Origin: Gemmatimonadota bacterium
GTDB taxonomy: Bacteria > Gemmatimonadota > Gemmatimonadetes > Gemmatimonadales > Gemmatimonadaceae
Direction of reading: 5' to 3'
Assembly (NCBI GenBank): GCA_025359135.1
Contig: JANYHJ010000018.1
Coordinates: 1-39,469 of the forward strand
Length of the DNA: 39,469 bases
Part shown: piece after piece, positions 30,795 to 39,340 of the stretch
How the letters are laid out: each line of letters begins with the position of its first letter
Position numbering within the stretch: the stretch's first letter is position 1
Position numbers and translations under genes: made by a program
The notes under the pieces: model-generated
Told to the model about the DNA's origin: nothing
What the model saw: the letters and a program-made list of their open reading frames with translations, nothing else
Databases searched by the model: none

Positions 30795-32507
30795 TCAGTA
30801 TCCCGCTGCGAGCCCGAAGCCGCGCGGCTCGGTCACGCCGCGCCAGACTTTCCCGTCGCGATGGATGCTCTGCACGTTCGCGAGCGAACCCCACGGCGAA
30901 CGCTTCACCCCGTGCCCGAGGGGCGCCATGAAGGTCGTGGCCGAGTCGGCCCACGCGTTCTTCTCCGCCACGAGCGAGTCCGGCACGTCCTGGTGATGGA
31001 ACTGGGGCGCGGCCATCGCCTCGCCGATCGACTTGTGGTAGTCGATCACGCTCACGATCAGGTGCGCCACCGCCGTGATGATGTACGCGCCACCCGCGGC
31101 GCCCGTGACCAGCAACGGCGCGCCCGCGGGGTCGAGGACGATCGTCGGCGTCATGCTCGAGAGCATGCGCTTGCCGGGCTGGATCGCGTTCGTCGACCCT
31201 TGCACGAGCCCCATCGCGTTGACCGCGCCCACCTTCGCGGTGAAGTCGTCCATCTCGTCGTTCAGCAGGAACTCCGCGCCCGGCACCGAGAAAGCCGAGC
31301 CGTAGCTCTCGTTGATCGTCGTCGTGATCGAGACCGCGTTGCCCTTCGCGTCAACGACGGCAAAATGCGTCGTGTGGCGCTTGTCCTTGGTCGGCGTACC
31401 GCCGGCGCTGCCGCTCGACATCTCGCCGATCTCGGCCGCGAGCGCCGTCGCCGTGTCCTTCGAGAGGAACGACGCCGCGGGAATCTTCACGAATGCCGGA
31501 TCGCCCAGCAGCGAGTTGCGCCGCGCGAACGCGCGCCGCTCGGCCTCGGCCAGCACGTGAATCGACTTCGGCGTGCGCCAGCCGAGCGCCGCGAGGTCGC
31601 GATGCTCGAGGATGCCGAGGATCAAGCCGAGCGTGAGGCCACCCGACGAGACGGGCGGCATGCTGATCACGTGGTGGCCGCGGTAGTCGAACTCCACCGG
31701 CGTGCGCCAGAGCGGCGTGTAGCTCGCGAGATCCTCCTTCGTGATGATGCCACCGCCCGACTTCATGGCGGCGACGATCAGGTCGGCGGTCTCACCCGCA
31801 TAGAAGCCGTCCTTGCCGTGCTCGGCGATGCGCGTGAGCGCGGCCGCGAGTCCGGGCGCCTTCCACGTCGCGCCCACGGGCAGGAACTTGCCGTTGCTGA
31901 GGAAGAGCTTCGCGCTGGTCGAGTCGAGGCCGAGCCGCTTGGCGCCGCCTTCGTCATCGTCACTGAACGCGGTGTCGATCGCGAAGCCGTTGCCCGCGAG
32001 CGCTGCGGCCGGCTTCACCAGCTCGGCCCACGGCTTCGAGCCGTACTTCTTGTGCGCCTCGAACAGGCCCGCCACCGAGCCGGGAATGCCAGCCGCGAGC
32101 GCGCCGGTCACGCTCTTCGACGTCACGTTGCCCTTGTCGTCGAGATACATGTCGCGCGACGCGGCCTTGGGCGCGGTCTCGCGGAAATCGAGCGCGACGT
32201 TCTTGCCGTTGATGCGCGCCACCATGAAGCCGCCACCGCCGATGTTGCCGGCCGCGGGGTAGGTCACCGCGAGCGTCATCGCGACCGCGACCGCGGCATC
32301 GACCGCGTTGCCGCCGGCCTTGAGCACGTCGAGCCCGGCCTGCGTCGCGAACGGCGACGCCGAGACCACCATGGCCGAATCCGCGGTGGTGACGCGGGCC
32401 GCGCGCGTGGCGCCGAGCTGTCGCTTGGTGAGCGTCGAGGGCGCGTCGCTCTTGGCGCAGGCATCGAGGGCGAGAACGGAGAGCAGGTAGAACGCGGTGC
32501 GGCGCAT
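30795..32507 (-). CDS. ggt: gamma-glutamyltransferase precursor
   Basis: 570 aa, the usual length. The N-terminus MRRTAFYLLSVLALDAC is a signal with a possible lipobox at Cys17, so it may be lipid-anchored. The large subunit contains SPFATQAGLDVLKAGGNAVDAAVAVAM and NIGGGGFMVAR. The autoproteolytic site is K-R-H-T379-T380-H-F-A-V-V-D, where Thr379 becomes the N-terminal nucleophile of the small subunit, followed by GNAVSITTTINESYGS and the PGKRMLSSMTPTIV block that binds substrate. The enzyme hydrolyses or transfers gamma-glutamyl groups of glutathione and gamma-glutamyl peptides in the periplasm. It is divergent from the M28 peptidase gene and followed by a small lipoprotein gene. Confidence 0.95.
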   Translation of the reverse strand: MRRTAFYLLSVLALDACAKSDAPSTLTKRQLGATRAARVTTADSAMVVSASPFATQAGLDVLKAGGNAVDAAVAVAMTLAVTYPAAGNIGGGGFMVARINGKNVALDFRETAPKAASRDMYLDDKGNVTSKSVTGALAAGIPGSVAGLFEAHKKYGSKPWAELVKPAAALAGNGFAIDTAFSDDDEGGAKRLGLDSTSAKLFLSNGKFLPVGATWKAPGLAAALTRIAEHGKDGFYAGETADLIVAAMKSGGGIITKEDLASYTPLWRTPVEFDYRGHHVISMPPVSSGGLTLGLILGILEHRDLAALGWRTPKSIHVLAEAERRAFARRNSLLGDPAFVKIPAASFLSKDTATALAAEIGEMSSGSAGGTPTKDKRHTTHFAVVDAKGNAVSITTTINESYGSAFSVPGAEFLLNDEMDDFTAKVGAVNAMGLVQGSTNAIQPGKRMLSSMTPTIVLDPAGAPLLVTGAAGGAYIITAVAHLIVSVIDYHKSIGEAMAAPQFHHQDVPDSLVAEKNAWADSATTFMAPLGHGVKRSPWGSLANVQSIHRDGKVWRGVTEPRGFGLAAGY

Positions 32508-32672
32508 CGACGGAGGCGTGATGGGAAAGAAGGGCGCGGCGTGGGGAAAAGGTGGAGAAAGCCGCAGGATGACGCCAGCCAGAACAGCCGTTCGCCTTGC
32601 CGCGCGCTTCGTGCGAAGCGCAGATTGACCCCTGCCCACGGCCCCATCCTTCACCGGCTCCCTGGAGCTTTC

Positions 32673-34526
32673 GTGTCCCAGTTGCTGCGCCTCGCTCTCC
32701 TCGCCGCGTGTGCTCCCGCGGTTGCCCTCGCCCAAAAGCCGGCCAAGCCGTCCAAGCCCGCCGACAAGGTGGTGTGGCCGGACGAAGGCCCGAAGACGTG
32801 GGCGCCGCGCCCGACGGTCGCGGACATCACGGCCAACGACCTTCGCACGCGTCTCTACCAGTTTGCCGACGACTCGATGATGGGTCGTCGCATGGGAGAG
32901 GTCGGCAACGTCAAGGGTACCGACTACATCGCGTCCGAGTTCAAGCGACTCGGCCTCAAGCCCGCCGGCGACGACGGGACCTGGTTCCAGAACATTCCCT
33001 ACGGCCCGATCGGCTATGACGAGAAGGCATCGTCGCTGACCATCGCCGGTGCCGCGCTCGCGACGCGCAGCGACTGGATTCCGGTGCTGCCCTCGCAGCT
33101 CACGAGCGTCGCTGGGTCGGCCAACCTCTCGAACGTGGCGACGGTGTTCGCAGGCAAGTGGGGCGACACGGCGGTCGTGCTCGATGCGGCGAAGTTCGCC
33201 GGCAAGATTGCCGTGTTCATCGCGGGGCCGTCGGCGCCCGGCATGACGCAGATCCGCCCACCGGCGATGCAGCGCTGCGACTCGCTGCCCGACCGGTTCG
33301 GCGCGAACGCGGTGATCCGCCTCGAGGCCTCGCAGGCGGCGATGAATGCCGCGCGTCCGGCCACCGCGCCGATTGCTGCGGTCATCCGCGACCGGCGCGC
33401 CATCACGGCCGGCGCGGCAGGCGTGCTCATCATCGGTCTCGATGAGCTGAACGCGGCCACCATTGCCGCCGCGCTCACGCCACGCATGTCGATGCAGCCG
33501 ACGCCGAACACGGCACCGGCCGCGACGATGATCGGCGCCGTGATCTCGAATGGCGCCGCCGCACGGTTGTTCGACGCGAATGTCGCGTCGCTCGCCGTCG
33601 GCACTGCGGGCAAGCCGGTGAGTGCGTCGTGGGAGTATGCGTGGAAGCCGAGCATGTATCCGTCGCGCAACGTGATCGCGATCCTGCCCGGCTCGGATCC
33701 CTCGCGTGCGAGCGAGTACGTGCTCGTGGGCGCACATAACGACCATGTCGGCACGAACACCGTCGCTGTGGACCACGACTCGCTGCGCGCGGTCAACACG
33801 GTGACGCGCCGTCAGGGCGCGAACGATCCGGCCTGCCGTCCCACGGCCGACCAGCAGCACCGCATCGACTCGCTCATCGCGTATGCGCGGAGCATCCGTC
33901 CGCCGCGCCGCGACTCGATCATGAACGGCGCCGACGACGACGGCTCGGGCACGGTGGTGTTGCTCGAGATCGCGGAGAAGTTCGCGTCCGAGAAGCCGGC
34001 GCGTTCGATCATCTTCGTCTCGCACCAGGGCGAAGAGCAGGGACTGCTCGGTTCGCGCTGGTTCGTCAACCATCCGACGGTACCGCTCTCGCAGGTGGTG
34101 GCCGCGCACAACATGGACATGCTCGGCAAGGGGCGCGCGGAGCAGGTCAAGTACGGCGGACCGAACTCGGTGCAGATGCTCGGCATGCGGCGCCTCTCAC
34201 GCGATTTTGGTGACATCATCGACTCGGTGAACGCGACGCGCGGCGAACCGATGGCCATCGACAAGAGCTGGGACGTGCGCGAGAACCCGCTCAACCGGTT
34301 CTGCCGCTCCGACCAGGTGAGCTACGTGAGCAAGGACGTGCCGGTGACGTACTTCTCGCTCGGCTACGCACAGGACTATCACCAGGCCACCGACGAGCCG
34401 CAGTACATCGAGTACGAGCACTCGGCGCGTCTCGCGCGGTTCATCCACGACGTCATGTGGGCGGTGAGCGAGCGGCGCGATCGGCCCGTGATCACGGGCA
34501 ACGAGCCGGGGTGGCCGCGATGCTGA
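32673..34526 (+). CDS. M28 family exported zinc aminopeptidase
   Basis: 617 aa from a GTG at 32673 with GGAG five bases upstream. The signal runs to AVALA before Gln21, though LLAAC within it could also serve as a lipobox. A PA-type insert (about 150-300, with AKFAGKIAVFIAGP) precedes the catalytic core. Metal ligands of co-catalytic M28 enzymes are present: VGAHNDHVG (His355, Asp357), NGADDDGSGTVV, SHQGEEQGLLGSRWF (the Glu pair), NMDMLG and YHQATDEP near the end. Such enzymes release N-terminal residues from peptides. Its stop overlaps the start of the alpha/beta hydrolase gene, so expression is coupled. The rest of 32508-32672 is the divergent GGT/M28 promoter region. Confidence 0.95.
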   Translation: MSQLLRLALLAACAPAVALAQKPAKPSKPADKVVWPDEGPKTWAPRPTVADITANDLRTRLYQFADDSMMGRRMGEVGNVKGTDYIASEFKRLGLKPAGDDGTWFQNIPYGPIGYDEKASSLTIAGAALATRSDWIPVLPSQLTSVAGSANLSNVATVFAGKWGDTAVVLDAAKFAGKIAVFIAGPSAPGMTQIRPPAMQRCDSLPDRFGANAVIRLEASQAAMNAARPATAPIAAVIRDRRAITAGAAGVLIIGLDELNAATIAAALTPRMSMQPTPNTAPAATMIGAVISNGAAARLFDANVASLAVGTAGKPVSASWEYAWKPSMYPSRNVIAILPGSDPSRASEYVLVGAHNDHVGTNTVAVDHDSLRAVNTVTRRQGANDPACRPTADQQHRIDSLIAYARSIRPPRRDSIMNGADDDGSGTVVLLEIAEKFASEKPARSIIFVSHQGEEQGLLGSRWFVNHPTVPLSQVVAAHNMDMLGKGRAEQVKYGGPNSVQMLGMRRLSRDFGDIIDSVNATRGEPMAIDKSWDVRENPLNRFCRSDQVSYVSKDVPVTYFSLGYAQDYHQATDEPQYIEYEHSARLARFIHDVMWAVSERRDRPVITGNEPGWPRC

Positions 34527-35446
34527 TGCGAACGGGATCGTCGTGCGGCGCGGCGCTGGGCGCGCTGTTGCTGGCCGGTGCTGCGTCACTGCAGGCGCAG
34601 GCGCGGCCCGTGCGTCACACGGTGGTGGCGGGCGCGCACCAGCTGGCGCTCTGGGAAAAGCGGCCCGCGGGTACGCCAAAGCGCGCGGTGTTGCTGTTGC
34701 ACGGCCGCACTTGGAGTGCGCTGCCCGATTTCGACCTGCAGGTGAGCGGCGAGAAGCGTTCGTTGATGGATGCGCTCGTGGCCAAGGGCTACGCGGTGTA
34801 CGCGCTCGACCTCGCCGGGTACGGTGCCAGCCCGCGCGACGCGAGCGGGTGGAACACGCCGGAGTCGGCGCGTGCGGACCTCGTCGCCGCGCTGACGTGG
34901 GTGCGCGATTCGTCCCGCGTGAAGGGCGCGCCCGCTCTCTTCGGCTGGTCGCTCGGCTCGGTGACCGCGTTCTTCACCGCGCAGGAGCGGCCCGAGCTGA
35001 TGAGCGACCTCATCATGTTCGGTTGGCCGGGGGTGCGCGTCTCGATGCTGCAGCCCGGTGATGCCGGCGCGCCGCCGCGCGCTGCCACGACGGCGATCGC
35101 AGCGGCCGAGGATTTCATCCGGCCCGACGTGATCTCGAAGAAGGCGATCGAGGCGTATGTGGCGGCAGCGCTCCAGGCCGATCCGGTCAAGAGCGACTGG
35201 AACCACTCCGAGCAGTGGCAGGCGCTCGACGCGAAGAAGGTCACCGTGCCGACGCTCCTGCTGCAGGGCGAGTTCGATCCCGTGTCGCAGATGAGCGCGC
35301 AGGTGGACTTCTTCACGAACCTCGGCACGGCTGACCGTCAGTGGGTCGTGATCAAGGGCGGCGATCATGCCGCGTTGATGGAAGACACGCAGGCAGCGTT
35401 CGTCAGTGCGATGACGGCGTTCCTCGACCGGCCCCGGAGGAAATAG
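34520..35446 (+). CDS. exported alpha/beta hydrolase
   Basis: 308 aa from the ATG at 34520, which overlaps the M28 gene end by seven bases; an ATG at 34526 is a close alternative. The signal ends AASLQA before Gln27. The fold is shown by VLLLHGRTWSALPDF (oxyanion region), DLAGYGAS, the nucleophile elbow FGWSLGS (Ser144), LLLQGEFDPVSQM (Asp253) and KGGDHAALM (His283). It is an esterase, peptidase or lipase-like enzyme of the periplasm; substrate not readable. It sits between the M28 peptidase and an MFS carrier in a coupled three-gene operon. Confidence 0.93.
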   Translation: MLMRTGSSCGAALGALLLAGAASLQAQARPVRHTVVAGAHQLALWEKRPAGTPKRAVLLLHGRTWSALPDFDLQVSGEKRSLMDALVAKGYAVYALDLAGYGASPRDASGWNTPESARADLVAALTWVRDSSRVKGAPALFGWSLGSVTAFFTAQERPELMSDLIMFGWPGVRVSMLQPGDAGAPPRAATTAIAAAEDFIRPDVISKKAIEAYVAAALQADPVKSDWNHSEQWQALDAKKVTVPTLLLQGEFDPVSQMSAQVDFFTNLGTADRQWVVIKGGDHAALMEDTQAAFVSAMTAFLDRPRRK

Positions 35447-35449
35447 CGC

Positions 35450-36754
35450 GTGTCCAAGCCGAGGAGCGCCAACTTCACCCTGTTCGTGCTCTTCGCGATC
35501 AACATGCTCAACTTCTACGACCGGCAGATCCTCGCCGTCGTGTCGGAGCCGGTCCGCAAGGAGTTCCTGCTCGGTGACGCGGCGCTTGGCTGGCTCAACA
35601 CGGTGTTCGTGCTGCTGTACGCCTTCATCGGGTTGCCGCTCGGGCGCATGAGCGATACCGGCTCGCGCGTCAAGATCCTCTCCGGCGGTGTGGCGGTGTG
35701 GAGCGTGTTCACCGGCTTGTCGGGCTTGGCCGCAGGCTACTGGACGATGTTCGTCGCGCGCATCGGCGTGGGGTTCGGCGAGGCGGCGTGCTCGCCTGCG
35801 AGCAACTCGATGCTCGGCGACCTCTTTCCCGCGAGCAAGCGCGCACGGTCCATCTCGATCTTCATGCTCGGGTTGCCGATCGGGATCTTCCTCTCGAACG
35901 TGCTGAGCGGCATCATCGCCAGGAGCTACGGCTGGCGCATGACGTTCTTCGTGGCGGCGGTGCCGGGCCTCCTGCTCGCGCTGATCGTCGCGCGCATGAG
36001 CGAACCGGCACGCGGCGGCGCGGACAACGTGAGCACGGCAGCGCCGGCCGCGTCGACGGGCTTCTGGGCACCGTTCGTGGCGCTCATGAAGATCCCGACG
36101 CTGCGCTGGCTGATGCTCTCGGGGGCGCTGCAGAATTTCAGCATCTACGCCGTGAACGCGTTTCTGCCGGCGTACCTGATGCGCTGGCACAAGCTGCCGA
36201 TCGCGCAGGTGGGCGTCGTGGCCGGGCTCGTGCTGGGCGCCACCGGGTTGCTGTCACTCGTCCTGACCGGGTTCGTGGCCGACCGGCTGCATGTGTGGCG
36301 GAAGGACGGCCGGCTCCTCTTCTCGTCGATCACGATCGCGCTGCACGCGCCGCTCTTCTACGTCGCGCTCGCGCTGCCGCAGGGCGACACGATGACCTTC
36401 GCCTGGCTCGTGGGGATCTCGTGGGTGCTGTTCTACACCTACTACGCGACGGTCTATGCCTCGATCCATGAAGTGGTGCCGCCGGCGCTGCGCGGCAGCG
36501 CGATGAGCCTCTACTTCTTCTGGATGTACGTGCTGGGCGGCGCGTTCGGCACCGCCATCCTGGGGAGCATCTCGGACCGGGCCGCGAAGGCGGCGATGAC
36601 CGCCGCCGGCGCGACGGAGATGTCCGAGGCCTTCCGCGCGACGGGACTGCACGACGCGTTCGGCATCGTGCCCGTGATCGGCGTGCTGCTCGCGGTCATG
36701 TTGTTCGTGGCGTCGCGCACGATCACGCGCGACATCGAGCGGGTCTCGGCCTGA
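35450..36754 (+). CDS. MFS transporter (spinster-like)
   Basis: 434 aa from a GTG at 35450 with GGAGG nine bases upstream and three bases after the hydrolase stop. Twelve helices are visible. FAINMLNFYDRQILAVVSEPVRKEF opens the protein; the loop 2-3 motif is GLPLGRMSDTGSR, and helix 4-5 has ARIGVGFGEAACSPASNSMLGDLFPASKRARS, typical of the spinster/sugar-lipid group. A central loop (about 185-200) separates the two halves. I infer an inner-membrane carrier for a product or substrate of the two exported hydrolases encoded upstream; direction and cargo are unknown. Confidence 0.93.
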   Translation: MSKPRSANFTLFVLFAINMLNFYDRQILAVVSEPVRKEFLLGDAALGWLNTVFVLLYAFIGLPLGRMSDTGSRVKILSGGVAVWSVFTGLSGLAAGYWTMFVARIGVGFGEAACSPASNSMLGDLFPASKRARSISIFMLGLPIGIFLSNVLSGIIARSYGWRMTFFVAAVPGLLLALIVARMSEPARGGADNVSTAAPAASTGFWAPFVALMKIPTLRWLMLSGALQNFSIYAVNAFLPAYLMRWHKLPIAQVGVVAGLVLGATGLLSLVLTGFVADRLHVWRKDGRLLFSSITIALHAPLFYVALALPQGDTMTFAWLVGISWVLFYTYYATVYASIHEVVPPALRGSAMSLYFFWMYVLGGAFGTAILGSISDRAAKAAMTAAGATEMSEAFRATGLHDAFGIVPVIGVLLAVMLFVASRTITRDIERVSA

Positions 36755-36762
36755 GTCGACGG

Positions 36763-36840
36763 TCGTCCTGAGCGAAGCGAAGGACCTGCTTGTGTCGCCA
36801 TCGAACGACGCCAGCAGGTCCTTCGCTTCGCTCAGGACGA
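36763..36840. repeat. perfect 28-bp inverted repeat between convergent genes
   Basis: Arms 36763-36790 and 36813-36840 are exact reverse complements, separated by 22 bases. It fills the gap between the MFS stop (36754) and the PH-like gene stop (36845), so the transcript of either gene would fold into a 28-bp hairpin. One arm recurs with a single change at 11393-11420, marking it as a dispersed palindromic element that may also terminate transcription. Confidence 0.85.
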
Positions 36841-36844
36841 CATC

Positions 36845-37546
36845 TCAGGGCGTCCGTGCCTTCAGGAACGCGACCAACCGCTCGGCGAACCTCGGAAATC
36901 CGTCGAGATTGTAGCGCACGCGAATCGTCCGCTTCTCGACCGTGGACACGATGTCGAGGCACGCGATCCATCGCCGGTAGCGCACGCCGGCGACCTCGCT
37001 CCACGCGATGAAGGTGTGCGTGCCATCGCCCGACATCTCCTCGATGCCGTCGGCGGAGAGGCGCACCGTCGCCACTTCCGTGTCCCAGAGGCGCGCCTGG
37101 TAGCCGACGTTGGCCGTGAGGAAGAGGCCCATCACCCAGGCGAACGCCGAGCGGTTCCAGCCGAGGTAGATCGACGAGAACGCGAACGCCGCGCCGAACA
37201 CCGAGGCCCAGAAGGTGCCTTCGCGCAACCACCATGGGCTCGGCGGATAGCGGAAGAGCTCGCTCTCGATGTCGTCGTTTTCGTGCGCGAGCCCGAGCTT
37301 AATGCGCGCGGCGGCGCGTTCGTCGTCGCCCATCCTCGCGAGCGCCGCCTCGCGTGCCGCAGGATCGAGTTGCGCGACTTCGCGGATCCGGCTCCGGCGT
37401 TGCTCGCGCACGAGGCGCACCACGAGGAACGATGCGATCGGGATGCCGAACAGCAGCCCGATCCAGACGCGGATGCCAAAGACCTCGCGCAGCACCTCGA
37501 GGGTGGCGAGCACGAGCACATGCGCGGCAACCTGGCGCCAGTTCAC
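36845..37546 (-). CDS. membrane protein with C-terminal PH-like/YcxB-type domain
   Basis: 233 aa from a GTG at 37546, 16 nt after the amidohydrolase stop. Two helices at about 6-47 (VAAHVLVLATLEVLREVFG and IRVWIGLLFGIPIASFLVVRLV) enclose a short loop. A basic helical region with AREAALARMGDDERAAARIK follows, then two more helices (about 121-155, ASVFGAAFAFSSIYLGW and WVMGLFLTANVGY). The C-terminus is a small beta fold, VRLSADGIEEMSGDGTHTFIAWSEVAGVRY...CLDIVSTVEKRTIRVRYNLDGF, resembling YcxB/bacterial PH domains, which sit at the inner face of the membrane. Role unknown. Downstream is the 28-bp inverted repeat. Confidence 0.82.
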   Translation of the reverse strand: MNWRQVAAHVLVLATLEVLREVFGIRVWIGLLFGIPIASFLVVRLVREQRRSRIREVAQLDPAAREAALARMGDDERAAARIKLGLAHENDDIESELFRYPPSPWWLREGTFWASVFGAAFAFSSIYLGWNRSAFAWVMGLFLTANVGYQARLWDTEVATVRLSADGIEEMSGDGTHTFIAWSEVAGVRYRRWIACLDIVSTVEKRTIRVRYNLDGFPRFAERLVAFLKARTP

Positions 37547-37562
37547 GTGCGCGTGGGCCTCC

Positions 37563-39293
37563 CTACCTGGCCGGCCGCTCGTACACCACGCGTCCACCGA
37601 CGATGGTGGCGCGCACCTTCGCATCAGCGATCTTCTCGGGCGCCACCTTGAACAGGTCGCGGTCGAGCACGACGATGTCGGCGAGCATCCCCGCCTTGAG
37701 TATCCCGACCTTCGTGTCCATGAAGGCCACGTACGCCGCGCCCTTGGTGTACGCGGTGAGCGCCTGCTCGAGCGTGATCTTCTGCGATGGCACCCAGCCG
37801 CCGGGATTCTTGCCGTCGAGCGTGCGACGCGTGACGGCCGCCTGCAATCCCTCGAGGGGCGTCGGCGGCGCCACGAACCAGTCGCTGCCGAAGGCGAGCG
37901 TCGCGCCAGCGTCGATGAACGACTTGAACGCGTAGGTGCCCTTCGCGCGCTCGGCGCCGATGACCTTGTCGGCCCAGCGTCCGTCGTCGATGGCGTGATA
38001 CGGCTGCATGCTCGCGACGACGCCAAGCTTGGCGAAGCGCGCGAAGTCGCCCGGGGCGACGTGCTGCGCGTGCTCGATGGCGAAGCGGCGATCCTTCGGG
38101 CCGTTCTCCTTCGCCACGCGTTCGTAGACGTCGAGCTGCGTGCGGATCGCGCGGTCGCCGATCGCGTGCACGGTCACGTGCAGTCCGGCCGCGTCTGCGC
38201 CCTTGGTCCACGCGTAGAGACTCTCCGGCGGCGTCACGTAGAAGCCCGAGTCCTTGGGCGTGTCGCTGAAGGGCGCGACCATGGCGGCGGTGTGCGAGCC
38301 GAGCGAGCCGTCGACGAATCCCTTGAGGCCGTCGAGCCGGAACCAGTCGTCGCCGCGGCCGTTCTTCGCGACTTCATCGCGCAGCCGCTGCCACTTCGCG
38401 AGTGGCGTGTACGCGATCACGCGCGTCGTGAGCCGGTGCTGGTCGTGCGCGCGGCGAATGGTGTTCACGCCGGTCCAGCTCGTCACGTCCCCTTCGCCGA
38501 CGTGACGCACCGTGGTGACGCCGCGCTCGGCCACGTACTTCATGGCCGTGTCGAGCGTGCGGTCCCACTGCGCATCGGTGCGCGCGGGCACGGCGCGATC
38601 GACGAGCCCCATCGCGTTGTCCTTGAAGACACCGGTGAGTTCGCCCTTGGCGTCGCGGACGATCGTGCCGCCGGCCACGTCGCGCGCCGTCTTGTCGACC
38701 TTGGCGATCTTGAGCGTCGCCGAATTGGCGAGCGACATGTGGCCGTCGAGCCGGTTGATCCAGACCGGATTGTCGGGCGTCACCGAGTCGATCCAGCTGC
38801 GCTGCGGCAACTCGCCGCCCCAGAGCTGGTGGTCCCAGTCGCCGTTGGTGATCCAGGCGCCCTTGAGACTGCGCTTGGCATGTGCCGCGATGCGCTTGAT
38901 GAATTCCGCGCGCGTGCCGGCGTCGCGCAGCTGCACCGATTCGAGCGCGCGTCCGCCATCGAGGAAATGCACATGCGCGTCGATGAAGCCCGGCGTCACG
39001 AGTGCGCCCTTGGCATCGATGATGTGCGCCGACGCGGGCGCCTGCGCCTTCACGGCGGCGCTGGTGCCCACGATCACGATCCGGTCGCCGGCAACGGCCA
39101 CGCCTTCGGCCCACGGCTGTGCGACGTCGCCGGTCCAGACGCGCGCATTGACGATCGCGAGCGTGATGGCGGCGGGCACCGACGCCTTCGTCCGCGCGGC
39201 CTGGGCGCACAACGAGGCCGGCGCGAAAGCGCCGGCGAGCGCGCATGCGGCCGCCAGCATCCGGGCCGCGATCATCGTCATCCGGGAAGTCAT
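37563..39293 (-). CDS. Sec-exported amidohydrolase family protein (YtcJ-like)
   Basis: 576 aa from the ATG at 39293. The signal MTSRMTMIAARMLAAACALAGAFAPASLCA is cut before Gln31. Superfamily motifs in order are PGFIDAHVHFLDGG, ITNGDWDHQLWGG, FVDGSLGSH, HVTVHAIGDRAIR, IEHAQH and FGSDWFV. The C-terminal return to the beta sandwich is AGMLADIVVLDRDLF. The closest group is Amidohydro_3/YtcJ, whose substrates are largely unassigned. It is a paralogue of the Tat-exported protein at 8594-10267, with different export and a different first metal motif context. It is followed 16 nt later by the PH-like membrane protein gene. Confidence 0.93.
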   Translation of the reverse strand: MTSRMTMIAARMLAAACALAGAFAPASLCAQAARTKASVPAAITLAIVNARVWTGDVAQPWAEGVAVAGDRIVIVGTSAAVKAQAPASAHIIDAKGALVTPGFIDAHVHFLDGGRALESVQLRDAGTRAEFIKRIAAHAKRSLKGAWITNGDWDHQLWGGELPQRSWIDSVTPDNPVWINRLDGHMSLANSATLKIAKVDKTARDVAGGTIVRDAKGELTGVFKDNAMGLVDRAVPARTDAQWDRTLDTAMKYVAERGVTTVRHVGEGDVTSWTGVNTIRRAHDQHRLTTRVIAYTPLAKWQRLRDEVAKNGRGDDWFRLDGLKGFVDGSLGSHTAAMVAPFSDTPKDSGFYVTPPESLYAWTKGADAAGLHVTVHAIGDRAIRTQLDVYERVAKENGPKDRRFAIEHAQHVAPGDFARFAKLGVVASMQPYHAIDDGRWADKVIGAERAKGTYAFKSFIDAGATLAFGSDWFVAPPTPLEGLQAAVTRRTLDGKNPGGWVPSQKITLEQALTAYTKGAAYVAFMDTKVGILKAGMLADIVVLDRDLFKVAPEKIADAKVRATIVGGRVVYERPAR

Positions 39294-39340
39294 GAGGCTC
39301 AAGGTAACGCCCGCAAGCGGGGCTGTTGAGCCGTCCCCTC

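Noticed and set aside
30690-32672. Long plus-strand open frame ahead of the M28 peptidase
   Set aside because: It is arginine- and histidine-rich shadow sequence antisense to gamma-glutamyltransferase. The GTG at 32673 has a good ribosome site and opens a signal peptide.
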